Shown in pieces: positions 8,953 to 17,056 of a stretch of DNA of 64,000 nucleotides (positions are counted from its first letter, which is position 1; each line of letters starts with the position of its first letter). The translations under genes were made by a program, and so were the position numbers. The notes beneath the pieces were generated by a model, which made no database searches, was not told where the DNA came from, and saw nothing but the letters and a program-made list of their open reading frames with translations. Source of the DNA: Methylorubrum extorquens (GTDB taxonomy: Bacteria; Pseudomonadota; Alphaproteobacteria; Rhizobiales; Beijerinckiaceae); the NCBI RefSeq assembly GCF_024169925.1, contig NZ_JALJXF010000001.1, positions 1,556,001-1,620,000 of the forward strand. Reading direction: 5' to 3'.

Positions 8953-9249
8953 TCATCGTCCGTACGGCGGCGCGTCGGCGTTCTCGCAGAGTGACCAGCC
9001 GTCCCGTATGAGAGCATTGACGCTGTCGTAGGTGCTGATCTCACCGGACCGCTCGTCCACAAGACGCATCCGACCGTTCAGGTTGTCCTCGGCTGACAGT
9101 GTGCCGACCTGACCGGATGCATGTCGGAAGGCGAGCGCGCCGCCGCCGTCGATGTCGAAAGCCATGATGGCGGCGGCGGTTCTCCAGAGATCGGCGTTCT
9201 CGCTCACGTCGAGCGGACTCAGCCCTACTTGCCCGTCGCTCTCGCTCAT
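8953..9249 (-). CDS. Small acidic hypothetical protein
   Basis: 98 residues, ATG at 9249. Composition is that of a real soluble protein (LWRTAAAIMAFDIDGGGALA, NGRMRLVDERSGEISTYDSV), unlike the Arg/Pro-rich shadows around it. No family recognised. It sits tail to tail with the DUF262 gene (stop 8840), so it is not in that operon. A related role is possible but unsupported. Confidence 0.5.
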   Translation of the reverse strand: MSESDGQVGLSPLDVSENADLWRTAAAIMAFDIDGGGALAFRHASGQVGTLSAEDNLNGRMRLVDERSGEISTYDSVNALIRDGWSLCENADAPPYGR

Positions 9250-9379
9250 GGCCCGCCGTGCTCCCTGGCAGCCCGCTCGCGCTCCTGTTCAAGATCGAGG
9301 CACCCGAACCCGCGGCCCCGGGGCTCCGCCCACGCAGGCTTCGTCGAAGGAGGAGCGCGATCCAGCAACTTCTTCGCGA

Positions 9380-9637
9380 TCAGCGTTCCGACGGTCTCGA
9401 AGCCCGAGGGGGGACCGCACCGCAAAGCTGTTCCTCGAACTCCTCGGCGTCCAAGTGGATCGTCATCGCGAAAGCTGTCTCAAGACCCGATTTGATTTCA
9501 TCCGACAGAGCTTTTCCGCCGATATCGTCTGGGGCTTCCCAGTACATCCTACAGACGCGATCAACTTCAGCCTGGATAGTCCTACGCTTGTTTCGGAGAA
9601 CAAACTCTCGTGCGCGCGCGACATTCATCCTGATCAT
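9380..9637 (-). CDS. Small hypothetical protein
   Basis: I chose the ATG at 9637 because GAAGGGA lies immediately upstream as a ribosome binding site; a GTG at 9670 is also in frame. About 85 residues: MIRMNVARAREFVLRNKRR, then EVDRVCRMYWEAPDDIGG, KALSDEIKSGLETAFAM and AEEFEEQLCG. It looks helical and soluble. No family recognised. It lies just downstream of the AAA-ATPase remnant on the same strand, with the remnant's stop overlapping this start region. Confidence 0.45.
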   Translation of the reverse strand: MIRMNVARAREFVLRNKRRTIQAEVDRVCRMYWEAPDDIGGKALSDEIKSGLETAFAMTIHLDAEEFEEQLCGAVPPRASRPSER

Positions 9638-9645
9638 TCCCTTCA

Positions 9646-9941
9646 CTATGAAAAGCTGATCGGGCCGCACCCAGTTCCAGGCTTGACCGCAACCTCCGCA
9701 GCAAGGAGCTGGAGGAGTATCTCAGGCTCGCGCTCCCCCAGCACCTCCGCCTTGCGCACCACCACCGCGAAATCCCCCGCCGTCAGCAGATCGAGCCGGT
9801 CGAGCCTGGCCGGCGGCTCGGCCTCGAGGAAACGACGGAAGGGGGCGCGCCTGGTCCGGTCGCCCTGGCCCGCCACGAGCGCTCCGGCCGTAGAAGGGGG
9901 TGGGCGTACAGGCGCAGCTGAAGCAGATCGTGGCGGGTCAT
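9646..9941 (-). pseudogene. Frameshifted remnant of an AAA-family ATPase C-terminus
   Basis: Two overlapping minus-strand frames together resemble the tail found on AAA ATPases encoded in Methylobacterium-type genomes. One frame gives MTRHDLLQLRLYAHPLLRPE; after a frame change comes FRRFLEAEPPARLDRLDLLT, AGDFAVVVRKAEVLGEREPE and LLAAEVAVKPG. The L-D-x-L-T-x-G-D-F-A-V-V-x-R-K-A pattern is characteristic of that tail. No Walker motifs remain nearby, so the rest of the gene has been lost. This is recognition from memory of the family, not a search. Confidence 0.4.
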
Positions 9942-10544
9942 CGAAGCCCCTCGAACCGTGTGAGAGAGCAACACCAAGCCCACGTCAAAACTGGACGCAT
10001 GACTCCGGGCTACCCCATGCGCCCGCGGCGGCAGAAACATCTGAACGCAGCCGCTTACCAACGAGGCGTCGCCTCGGGGTTGAGGCCTGAGGAACGCAGG
10101 CCGCGCGACTGCTGCAACAGTAGTCTGTCAAACCGGCGGGAGCGAGCTGTAGCTCGTGGAATGCATCCGGGGCGGTATGTCGGCAGGACGCCCGTGGTCA
10201 GAAGTGTCGAGTTTCAAACACTTGGCGGGGGACGGAAGGGGGCGATTTCGGTGATGCGCTCACGCGGGTAAGCTCTGCCGCGCTCAGGGACTGAAAGCGA
10301 AGTAGCACCCGTCATGAACAGAGGAAAGAGTGCGGTCTGGCAAGTCGCATCTGCTGCAAGATCTTGGTGCGGCGCCACTCGTTGACGAAAGCCATCCTTC
10401 ATGATTGGCTATTCGCACGGGACTGGATATTAACGCCGCGAACACGATTGATCCGCGTCAAGCTGACTATTGCGTGCAGTGGGCATCCCGGGGACGCTCA
10501 CCCGCCCCCGGGATGCCTGTATTTCTATCGTGGTGCCGCCGCTG
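9942..10544. other. About 600 bp without a gene; contains repeat copy 1
   Basis: No frame here has protein-like composition. The notable content is the first copy of the interspersed repeat (10134-10270). Between 10380 and 10480 the sequence becomes richer in A/T and may hold a promoter or decayed DNA. Confidence 0.4.
10134..10270. repeat. Interspersed element, copy 1 of 3
   Basis: About 130 nt that aligns without any gap to 11291-11430 (about 78% identity over the first 68 positions) and more distantly to 15457-15600. The landmarks in order are CGAGCTGTAGCTCG (a small hairpin), TGTCGGCAG, GTGGTCAGA and GAGTTTCAAACACTTGG; the spacing between the first CGAGCT and the GTTTC block is exactly 68 nt in all three copies. 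The differences show no three-base periodicity. The GAGT...AACACTTGG block resembles the end of the IS630 element at 12032, so an IS-derived origin is possible. Confidence 0.7.
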
Positions 10545-11093
10545 TCAGTCCGCCGACTCGCGCAGGATGCTGCTCTCCTCGACAAGTCGCGTGAGGCGTT
10601 CCGTGGCCTCAAGCCAGAAGGTGTGCAGGTCAACCCGGCTCGTGTACCGCCAGAGCGTCGTGCTGTGATAGCCGATCCGAAGCTTGAACCCCGTGGAGGT
10701 CGTCTTGCCTTCCCACTGATGCTTGTCGAGGTCTAGATGCAGATAAACCGGGTGCTCGTTCATCATGCCCGGTACGGCAGATGTATAGAACTGAATCTCC
10801 ATCAAGTTGTAAGCGCGTAGCGTCTGGGGGGCCAGGACGTACGTGATAGGCTCTTCGTCCGTGCCGCCCTTTGTCTTCCAGACGGTCTCGCCTTTGGGTT
10901 CGGCGGAGAGGGAAACCAGTTCCTGGTCGGGGGGCACGATCCAGCGCTGGAACAGCTCCGGGTCGGTCCAGGCACGATAGATTTCGTTCCTGCGTGCGAC
11001 CACGAATCGGTCGATCGTGAACGTGATGGCGGGCTCCGCAGCCTTGTACCCATCGTCGTTGAACGGCGGCAGTGGTGGTGGTGCGTCGGTCAC
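10545..11093 (-). CDS. SRPBCC/AHSA1-fold protein
   Basis: 182 residues. The N-terminal half carries the START/AHSA1 pattern (ITFTIDRFVVARRNEIYRAW, TDPELFQRWIVPP), followed by a beta-rich middle (ETVWKTKGGTDEEPITYVL). The second half (YLHLDLDKHQWEGKTTSTGF, LRIGYHSTTLW) is less typical of the family. SRPBCC proteins bind hydrophobic ligands or act as chaperone activators. The start overlaps the stop of the small ORF upstream (ATGA, 11090-11093), so the two are translationally coupled. The function in this island is unknown. Confidence 0.6.
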   Translation of the reverse strand: MTDAPPPLPPFNDDGYKAAEPAITFTIDRFVVARRNEIYRAWTDPELFQRWIVPPDQELVSLSAEPKGETVWKTKGGTDEEPITYVLAPQTLRAYNLMEIQFYTSAVPGMMNEHPVYLHLDLDKHQWEGKTTSTGFKLRIGYHSTTLWRYTSRVDLHTFWLEATERLTRLVEESSILRESAD

Positions 11094-11254
11094 AGCTTAC
11101 CCCTGAGTTTCAGGTCTAGAGTTGCCGCAGGAAAGAGATTCGCAAGAACACTGACTCGTTTTCTGCGTAGTCTCTCTGCCTGCTCGTCCGATATATTCGG
11201 CATCTGTTCGCGCGAGCATGCGGACGCAGGGTGATTTTCAGTCGACCCTCGCAT
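11090..11254 (-). CDS. Small ORF coupled to the SRPBCC gene
   Basis: About 54 residues from ATG 11254 (MRGSTENHPASACSREQ) or 37 from ATG 11203 (MPNISDEQAERLRRKRVSVL). The stop overlaps the ATG of the next gene by four bases, which is the main argument that it is translated. Its C-terminus (RRKRVSVLANLFPAATLDL) is basic then hydrophobic. No family recognised; it could be a short regulator or a coupling leader. Confidence 0.4.
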   Translation of the reverse strand: MRGSTENHPASACSREQMPNISDEQAERLRRKRVSVLANLFPAATLDLKLRGKL

Positions 11255-11290
11255 CGTTCTGAGTTTTCGTGCCTCTCGGGCCTCGGACAA

Positions 11291-11430
11291 GCGGGGGCGA
11301 GCTGCAGCTCGCTGGGTGCGCCCGAGGCGGCATGTCGGCAGAACGTCCATGGTCAGACGCGCCGAGTTTCAAACACTTGGTGGCGCGCGGATCGGTGCGA
11401 AAAGGGCGATGCAGTCGCGCGGGTGGTGCC
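11291..11430. repeat. Interspersed element, copy 2 of 3
   Basis: This is the best conserved partner of copy 1. CGAGCTGCAGCTCG starts at 11298 and GAGTTTCAAACACTTGG follows at 11364. A potential stem CGCGCC/GGCGCG encloses the GAGTTTCAAACACTTGG core in this copy. It lies about 40 bp upstream of the small minus-strand ORF. Confidence 0.7.
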
Positions 11431-11431
11431 G

Positions 11432-12029
11432 TCACGTACGGCACGGCTGGCGGTGCTGTGCCGTCGCGTACGCCTGCTCCTCCAGGCGTCGGAGCCAGAG
11501 GTCCGCGATGTCGCTCAGCGTGTCAGGTTGCGGGGCCACCAGGGTTCGCGCACGAAGTGGAAGGACAGGGTCACACGGGTGGTGATTGTCGGCCCCGGCT
11601 GGAGAAGCGGGCTCAGGTCAGCGGTCGGCGCGAAGGAGTGCGCCCCGCGAACATCAAGGACGGCCTCGTCATCCCCAGTCTCGGCCGTGAGGCGCCAGAT
11701 CGAGAGGTGTCGCGTCCGGAGGGGTGGCGCTCGCTGATGCCGCTCTGTGGGCAATGAAGCGTTACCGCGCCACGACCTTCTAGAACTGGATCGAGGTCGA
11801 TCGTGATTGGGTGTGGTCGTTGCCGATCTGCCGCCGACGGCGTGAACAAGCTTGGGTGACGCAGGATCCGCGCGAGATAGTGCGGGGCGGCATTGAAGCG
11901 GCGGCTTGTTGTGAGCGCGGCGATGCACCAGCGATGATCGTCGTGGTGAAAAAGCATCAAGGGGCGCCCCGTGGGAGGGACGCCGCACCGGGTGCTGCAG
12001 CGGCGGCTTTGGTAAGGGCGCAATGACAC
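11432..12029 (-). pseudogene. Decayed hypothetical gene(s) next to the IS630 copy
   Basis: Several short minus-strand stretches read like protein but in different frames: GRPLMLFHHDDHRWCIAAL with HPITIDLDPVLEGRGAV (about 11790-11960), SIWRLTAETGDDEAVLDVRG with TTRVTLSFHFVREPWWP (ending 11515), and a coupled GTG ORF of 35 codons (11432-11539, DTLSDIADLWLRRLEEQAYA). The 5' end abuts the IS630 insertion at 12032, so a gene was probably broken by the IS and then decayed. The original product cannot be identified. Confidence 0.3.
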
Positions 12030-13108
12030 TAGTGGTGCGAGTCTAACACTTGGTGCCCGCGCCTTGCGGCCTGGATGATGCGATCCGGGTCGGCGGTCCA
12101 GGTGAAGGGCTTGGGGTCGCCGTTGCTCTCGGCGATGAAGCGTTTGATGGCCGCCTGTACCTCGATCAGCGATCCGAACACGCCGCGTCGCAGGCGGCGT
12201 TTTGCGAGCTTGGCGAAGAAGCCCTCAACGGCGTTGAGCCACGAGGCTGAGGTCGGGGTGAAATGGAAGGTCCAGCGTGGGTGGCGATCGAGCCAGGCGC
12301 GGACCTTCGGGTGCTTGTGAACGGCATAGTTGTCCAGGATCGCGTGGACGATCTTGCCCGCCGGAACCGCCGCCTCGACCGCGTTGAGGAAACGGATGAA
12401 CTCCTGATGCCGGTGGCGCTGCATGCAGCGGCCAATCACCTTGCCCTCCAGGATGTCCAGAGCGGCAAACAGGGTCGTCGTGCCGTGGCGCTTGTAGTCG
12501 TGGGTGCGCGTCGTCGGCTGGCCCGGCTTCATCGGCAACGGGGCCTGCGTGCGGGCGAGCGCTTGGATCTGGCTCTTCTCGTCGACCGAAAGCACGACGG
12601 CATGGGCGGGCGGATCGACGTAGAGCCCGACGACGTCACGCAATTTGGCAGCGAAGGCCGGGTCGGTAGAGAGCTTGAACTGCCGGACCCGGTGTGGCTG
12701 TAGGCCGTGCCTCCGCCAGATCCGCTGCACCGACGAAATGCTTATGGCTGTGACCTTGCTCATGGCGGCGGCCGTCCAATGCGTGGTCTCGCCGGGCGGA
12801 TCTTCCTGCGTCAGAGCCACAACACGCGCCGCCACCTCCGGCCCCAGCGGCGGGATGCGCGCCGGCCGCGTCTTGTCTCGCAGGAGCCCTTCGACGCCCT
12901 CCTGCGCGAAGCGGTCCTGCCAGCGCCAGACCGCCGTCTTGGACACGGCCGCCTCACGCATGATCGCGTGCGTCCCGATCCCATCGGCGCTCAGCAGCAC
13001 GATGCGAGCGCGCCAAACGTGCTTCTGCGGAGTGTTTCGATCCGCGACCAGGGCCTCTAGCCGAAGGCGATCCGAGGCGGAGAGCGTGAAAGAGATGTCA
13101 CTGCGCAT
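12029..13108 (-). CDS. IS630-family transposase, copy A
   Basis: 359 residues and complete. An N-terminal helix-turn-helix pair (HAIMREAAVSKTAVWRWQDR; KVTAISISSVQRIWRRHGL) is followed by a DDE_3 domain: VVLSVDEKSQIQAL (first Asp), HAILDNYAVHKHPKVRAWL (second Asp) and TSASWLNAVEGFFAKLAKR (Glu, the usual N-x-x-E). The translation is identical to copy B at 25368-26447, and the frames on the other strand are identical too, so the DNA copies are essentially the same. The TAG stop is completed outside the element by the TA target duplication plus the next base. Confidence 0.95.
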   Translation of the reverse strand: MRSDISFTLSASDRLRLEALVADRNTPQKHVWRARIVLLSADGIGTHAIMREAAVSKTAVWRWQDRFAQEGVEGLLRDKTRPARIPPLGPEVAARVVALTQEDPPGETTHWTAAAMSKVTAISISSVQRIWRRHGLQPHRVRQFKLSTDPAFAAKLRDVVGLYVDPPAHAVVLSVDEKSQIQALARTQAPLPMKPGQPTTRTHDYKRHGTTTLFAALDILEGKVIGRCMQRHRHQEFIRFLNAVEAAVPAGKIVHAILDNYAVHKHPKVRAWLDRHPRWTFHFTPTSASWLNAVEGFFAKLAKRRLRRGVFGSLIEVQAAIKRFIAESNGDPKPFTWTADPDRIIQAARRGHQVLDSHH

Positions 13109-13177
13109 CCCACGAGACTCGCAGGACGGACTTCAAACCGGAACCCCGGACGGACTCAACCGTCAGGGCTGAACCAC
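12032..13177 (-). mobile_element. IS630-family insertion sequence, copy A, 1146 bp
   Basis: The outer ends read GTGGTGCGAG at the left and, on the opposite strand at the right, GTGGTTCAGC. The flanking TA dinucleotides (12030-12031 and 13178-13179) are the target duplication typical of IS630, and the target was CTAG. The second, identical copy sits inverted at 25299-26444. Both transposases read outward from the 12-kb interval between them. Confidence 0.93.
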
Positions 13178-13179
13178 TA

Positions 13180-13555
13180 GCACCTGCCATGAGCAGGCGC
13201 GGAAGTACAGATGAGGTAAGTCGTGTCCGCGGCAGAGCTCCGGTGCGGTGCTGTCGATCGACGTTCGTCGATCTAAACTACAGACGCTTGCTCTGATAGA
13301 TTATACCTCCTCACGAAGCGCATGGAGCCATCAAGGATTTATGCTGGGTAGCGGGATCGCGCGGGGTGTACGCTGGCCTCGCTGTCCGAACGAAGCGGTC
13401 CCTATGTGGTTTGTGGTCCGTGCGCAGGCGGCGAGCGTAGGCGGCGGCGCGGTCCAACGTGGAGGGCCCGGCGCGGTGTTCGGCTGCGCCGGGGACGAAG
13501 CGGTGGTGTGCGATCGCCAGTGTAGGGCGGGGCGGGCGAACCGCAGTGGAGGGTG
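13180..13555. other. About 375 bp without a gene
   Basis: This spacer lies between the IS630 end and the stop of the nuclease gene at 13556. It includes a short A/T-richer stretch near 13270-13340. I see no protein-like frame, RNA gene or repeat. Confidence 0.4.
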
Positions 13556-14764
13556 TCAGGCGGCGCGGGCTACCTGCTTGGGGAATGGACTGGTTGCGTG
13601 CGGTCGGCTTCGCCGCGTTGGCAGCTTCGGACCTACTGGTGTGTCGGTGGTGGACTGCGCGGTCGGTGCGGCGGCGGGGACCGGTGCGGGCGTGGGCATG
13701 GCCGCGAGTTCAAGTTCACCGTCGACGAGCCACCAGTCCGTGTAGCGGCGGTGCAGCGCGCGGGCGTGATCCGGGAGGCCAGCCGCCGCTATGGCCACGA
13801 ACGCGTGCTCCAGAGTCAGCGGGACGAACGGGATCGGGCCGGCCTGCGGGTCCGTGAGCTGGCGCGTGTATGCCGTGGCCGCGGCGTGCGCGAGGCTGTT
13901 GTGCATGGGGGCGATGAAGGCCAGCGTCGCCGTTTCCGCGAGACCGGCCGTGAGCATGGCGCTCGCGAGGCAGTGCTGGCGGTAGAGTTGCTGGCAGGCC
14001 GAGCCGGTCAGGGTCGGGTCGTCCGGGTCCACGAACAGGCCGGAGGTGGTGCGGGCGATCTCCGTGTATCGCGGGTGTGGCGGCGGTGCGGGTTCGTGGC
14101 CGGCTTCGCTGTATTTGATTTCGATGCAGACGATGGTGCGGGCGCCAGTCGCGTCCCGGCCGCGGAGCACGACGTCGTAGGCGGTGCGGTCGGCGGTGTA
14201 GCGCGGGTCGCCGCGTCCCGGCGAGTGCTCGAACAGGATGTCGGTGACTGAGGTCAGTTTCCCCGGCAGCAGTTCGGCGGCGAAGCGGGTGGCCAGTTGC
14301 GGGTCGCGGGCGAGCGGGCCGAACAGGTTGAAGGCCAGGGGCTGCGAGGACAGCAGGTTGGTCTTCAGCCGGTCGACGTCGTAGGCCGCGCCCGGCTCGC
14401 GGTACGCCAGGGCCCGGGTGACCACCGGGACGATGTCCGGATGAAGGAAGTTGCTGCCGAGTGCGCCAGCCGCGGCCGAGATTCGCGAGCCGAGGCGGCG
14501 CGGGCGGTGCGGTTGACGGCGGTCGACGTGGGTGCCGATCGCGAGGCCGCGGTCCTCGCGCCAGAGCGCCTGCATGAAGCGGGCGGCGGCCTTGAAGCGG
14601 TGGTCGGCGGGGATGAAGACGCGGTGGCGGCGGCGGGCGGCCTCGGGGATGAGGGGCACGCGGTCGATGATGCCGAGGCCCGAAAGGTCGAGGACGGCGC
14701 GGGCGGCAACCCCGAGGGGGGCAGGGGCGTCGGCGGCGGGCGGCAGGGGGGCGGTGATGTCCAT
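13556..14764 (-). CDS. PGN_0703-type putative restriction endonuclease
   Basis: 402 residues. The core matches the PGN_0703 family of PD-(D/E)XK nucleases: LLSSQPLAFNLFGPL at 137-151, FEHSPGRGDPRYT at 178-190, then D197 in TAYDVVL and the E215-I-K217 pair in CIEIKYSE. A C-terminal region follows (ACQQLYRQHCLASAM, FIAPMHNSLAHAAA) and a Pro-rich tail of about 45 residues. Members occur as stand-alone predicted type II-like nucleases in defence islands. No cognate methylase is visible in the window. It is monocistronic on the minus strand with no adjacent same-strand gene within 1.1 kb upstream. Confidence 0.82.
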   Translation of the reverse strand: MDITAPLPPAADAPAPLGVAARAVLDLSGLGIIDRVPLIPEAARRRHRVFIPADHRFKAAARFMQALWREDRGLAIGTHVDRRQPHRPRRLGSRISAAAGALGSNFLHPDIVPVVTRALAYREPGAAYDVDRLKTNLLSSQPLAFNLFGPLARDPQLATRFAAELLPGKLTSVTDILFEHSPGRGDPRYTADRTAYDVVLRGRDATGARTIVCIEIKYSEAGHEPAPPPHPRYTEIARTTSGLFVDPDDPTLTGSACQQLYRQHCLASAMLTAGLAETATLAFIAPMHNSLAHAAATAYTRQLTDPQAGPIPFVPLTLEHAFVAIAAAGLPDHARALHRRYTDWWLVDGELELAAMPTPAPVPAAAPTAQSTTDTPVGPKLPTRRSRPHATSPFPKQVARAA

Positions 14765-15867
14765 CGTGCAGGTCCTGGGTCACGGCCGCGGTGGTGCGGC
14801 TGGACTGGGTTCCCGGAAGGGGGCAGCGGGATGAACGACGAAGGGGACGGAGCGGTGTTGCTCCCTACCACGCCAGCGGTGCGCCTGAGCGTAGTCCGTC
14901 TGGTGCTTCGGTGCGGTCGCCGGTCGAGGTGCCGGGCCGCCACGGGGCGGTCGCAGCCGTCGTCGCCCACGTCAGCGGCGGTACGGCAGGCATGCCGGCG
15001 GGTGTCGGCGTAGGGGTGGTAGGCGCAGGTAGTGCACCACCGCCACCCGGCCGGCTGCGTGCGCCTCGTCCCTGGTCTGGCTGATGTTTTCGCGAAGATA
15101 GCGGGTCCGACAGCCGGGGTGCACTCGCTGCCGTGCGTCAAAGCGCCGTCGCCCCTTCTGAGATGCGTCACTTCTGGACCTTCGATCAGAGTTGTTGGAA
15201 TGGCCGCCCGTTACCCGATTGCGGACCATTTAGCCGGGCTCTCGCCGGTGGAGTGGGACGCCGTCCTGGAGAGGGAGGCGGCCCTGGCGACGGCTGCGCG
15301 TCAGCCAGGATCAGCAGGCACCAGAGTGGGCGGGCGTGGACAGCCGTTCACGACGGCAGGACGAGGCCGTGAGCGGATGAACCGCTGGCGTCGGCTCGCC
15401 AACGGTGGTGGAGCAGATGTGGGATTGAGGAGGGTTCAGCGAGGCATCGACCTGTCGGGCCGAGCTGGAGGTCGTTGGTCGCTGTCGAGGCCGTGTGTCG
15501 GCAGAACCGGGCCGTGGCGAAGTGCCAAGTTCCAAATACTTAGCGGCGTCGAGATCGACGGAAAACCGACGATGGTCCGGGTCGGGTGGTTGGTGTCGAG
15601 GTCAGTCTTCGGTGGAGCTCACGTGCGTCAGGCCGTGTGGGCACAGTGGTATGGGTGCCGGAGCCAAGCGGCCCTTATCCACCCTGCCGAGGGTGCGCCG
15701 GTGCCCACCGGCGTGGGCGGTGGGACCAGTCCTGCAGGGCTACTCGTCTGCCGCCGGCTGGGGTGATTTTCGGTGTGATGTAGTGGTCGTGAATCCCGCG
15801 CGGCAGCCGTAGATCCGGTCACCCTTCGTAGCGATGCGGGATTGCGGCATGCTGGATGGTTATGTCC
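14765..15867. other. 1.1 kb without a clear gene; contains repeat copy 3
   Basis: Minus-strand fragments with some protein-like character occur around 14990-15110 (RENISQTRDEAHAAGRVAVV), but no intact frame of credible composition is present, so this may be a decayed gene. The third copy of the interspersed repeat lies at 15457-15600. No terminators or RNA genes were recognised. Confidence 0.4.
15457..15600. repeat. Interspersed element, copy 3 of 3 (most diverged)
   Basis: It aligns gaplessly with copies 1 and 2: CGAGCT at 15461, TGTCGGCAGAAC at 15495 and GTTCCAAATACTT at 15529, again 68 nt from CGAGCT. Identity is concentrated in the TGTCGGCAGAAC and CAAAnACTT blocks and in CGATG near the 3' end. 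Confidence 0.6.
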
Positions 15868-16572
15868 TCAGGGGGCGTCGCCGTCCGCAGCCTCCGCCGC
15901 TCGCGATCGCCGGACTGGCACCCAGTTCGTATCGAGCTGGGTGCGACGTTCCGCCATGAACCGGCTGAACGAGGACGTCGTCGTCAGGACCGCGTCGCCG
16001 ATCGCCAGCCGCAGCCGCCGCTGGCCACTTTCCTCGACGTCGTCAGCTTCGCGCAGCAGGCTCTGCACACGGTGGAGGTCGACCGTGCCGCCCGCGATCA
16101 GCGCGCTGGCGTACACAGCATGGTCGGGAGCCTCGGTGTGGCACCAGAGCCAGAGTAGGTGCTCCGCGCTCGCCAGCCGCGCCGGCACGCCGAACCACGG
16201 GCGGGTGCGCGCCTCCGACAGCAGCCCCGCCTCGGCGGCGCAGGCGCAGGACCGCAGCGTCAGGACGATCGGTCGCCGGCACTGGTGCGGGTCCATGTAC
16301 GCCGCGAACCGAGCCCGCGTCGCCCGCATGAGCTCCGCGGCGTGATCGCCCCGATCCGGGTCGAGGTCGGCGACGATCTCGATGTCGCCGACGAAGCGGG
16401 CTTGCTCGTGCAGGGTCAGGGCGATGCGGCCGGCCACGGCGTAGGGGAGTCCGGCCGCGTCAAGCCGTCCGACGATGTCGCGAAAGATTGCCGGCAGCAT
16501 CCCCGGCATCGGGTTGTCCGGATCGGTAACGTCGATCAGCAGCGCCTCGATGTCGGCCGAGCTGCCGCCCAT
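15868..16572 (-). CDS. Nucleotidyltransferase-fold protein (AbiEii/MNT-like)
   Basis: 234 residues. Residues 27-72 read AIFRDIVGRLDAAGLPYAVA then GRIALTLHEQARFVGDIEIVAD. This corresponds to the NTase substrate-binding turn (usually G-G-x-A, A-G-R here) and the paired acidic residues, D63 and E65 in G-D-I-E-I. It is the layout of AbiEii-type toxin or antitoxin NTases, although the glycine pair is altered. The gene lies 17 bp downstream of the 150-residue gene at 16590, on the same strand. Whether the two form a toxin-antitoxin pair is an inference only. Confidence 0.55.
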   Translation of the reverse strand: MGGSSADIEALLIDVTDPDNPMPGMLPAIFRDIVGRLDAAGLPYAVAGRIALTLHEQARFVGDIEIVADLDPDRGDHAAELMRATRARFAAYMDPHQCRRPIVLTLRSCACAAEAGLLSEARTRPWFGVPARLASAEHLLWLWCHTEAPDHAVYASALIAGGTVDLHRVQSLLREADDVEESGQRRLRLAIGDAVLTTTSSFSRFMAERRTQLDTNWVPVRRSRAAEAADGDAP

Positions 16573-16589
16573 GCTGCGTGTCCTCCGGG

Positions 16590-17042
16590 TCAGGCGAGCG
16601 TGCGGTAGTGCGCGTCGGAGCGCACCGTGTGATGCTTCCCAGTGAGGCCGAACAAGCGAACGAGCTCGGCGATCGTATCCGGCCGCTGCAGGCGCCGGTC
16701 GGCGTAGAGGGTGAACAGCGCCGGCCCACGCATGTAGACCACCCGCCCGCGTGGGAACGCCTCGTATTCGTCACCCGCGATGGCTGGCGGCAGGCCGCAG
16801 CGGCGCAGAGCCGTCGCCCCGAGCCGGCGCCAAGCTTCCCAGACCTCGTGGTGCCCGCGCGGGTGGGTAAGGCAGTCGCCGTAAGGTTCCGCCCGCGCCA
16901 AGGTCGTGCGGTCGGTAACCAGCACCGTGCGTCCGCCGTCGGGCACGCCCCAGAAGATGCCGACGCTCGGTAGGGGCATTTCGCCGAGAGGGTTGCCGGG
17001 CTCCGGAGGGGTGGTATCCGTGCCGTGAGTGCTCGTGCTCAT
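16590..17042 (-). CDS. Hypothetical protein upstream of the NTase gene
   Basis: I use the ATG at 17042 (MSTSTHGTDTTPPEPG), which begins 14 bp after the stop of the secreted-protein gene; longer in-frame starts would overlap that gene. About 150 residues: VGIFWGVPDGGRTVLVTDRT, TLARAEPYGDCLTHPRGHHE, VWEAWRRLGATALRRCGLP, YEAFPRGRVVYMRGPALFTL, ending with TIAELVRLFGLTGKHHTVRS and DAHYRTL. The P-R-G-R-V-V-Y and D-x-H-Y-R-T pieces look like a small globular protein found next to NTase genes, possibly the partner. Not recognised by family. Confidence 0.55.
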   Translation of the reverse strand: MSTSTHGTDTTPPEPGNPLGEMPLPSVGIFWGVPDGGRTVLVTDRTTLARAEPYGDCLTHPRGHHEVWEAWRRLGATALRRCGLPPAIAGDEYEAFPRGRVVYMRGPALFTLYADRRLQRPDTIAELVRLFGLTGKHHTVRSDAHYRTLA

Positions 17043-17056
17043 CGCGTTCGCTTCCG

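Noticed and set aside
12040..12070. IS630 end as a fourth copy of the interspersed repeat
   Set aside because: It shares GAGT and AACACTTGG with the repeat, but the rest (CGAGCT...TGTCGGCAG) is missing, so I treat it as related at most.
13248..13745. 165-codon plus-strand frame beside the nuclease gene
   Set aside because: It overlaps the nuclease gene's 3' end and has Gly/Arg-rich composition without motifs.
14972..15229. 85-codon minus-strand frame (RENISQTRDEAHAAGRVAVV)
   Set aside because: A short part reads like protein, but the frame has Arg-rich ends and no family, so I only mention it as a possible remnant.
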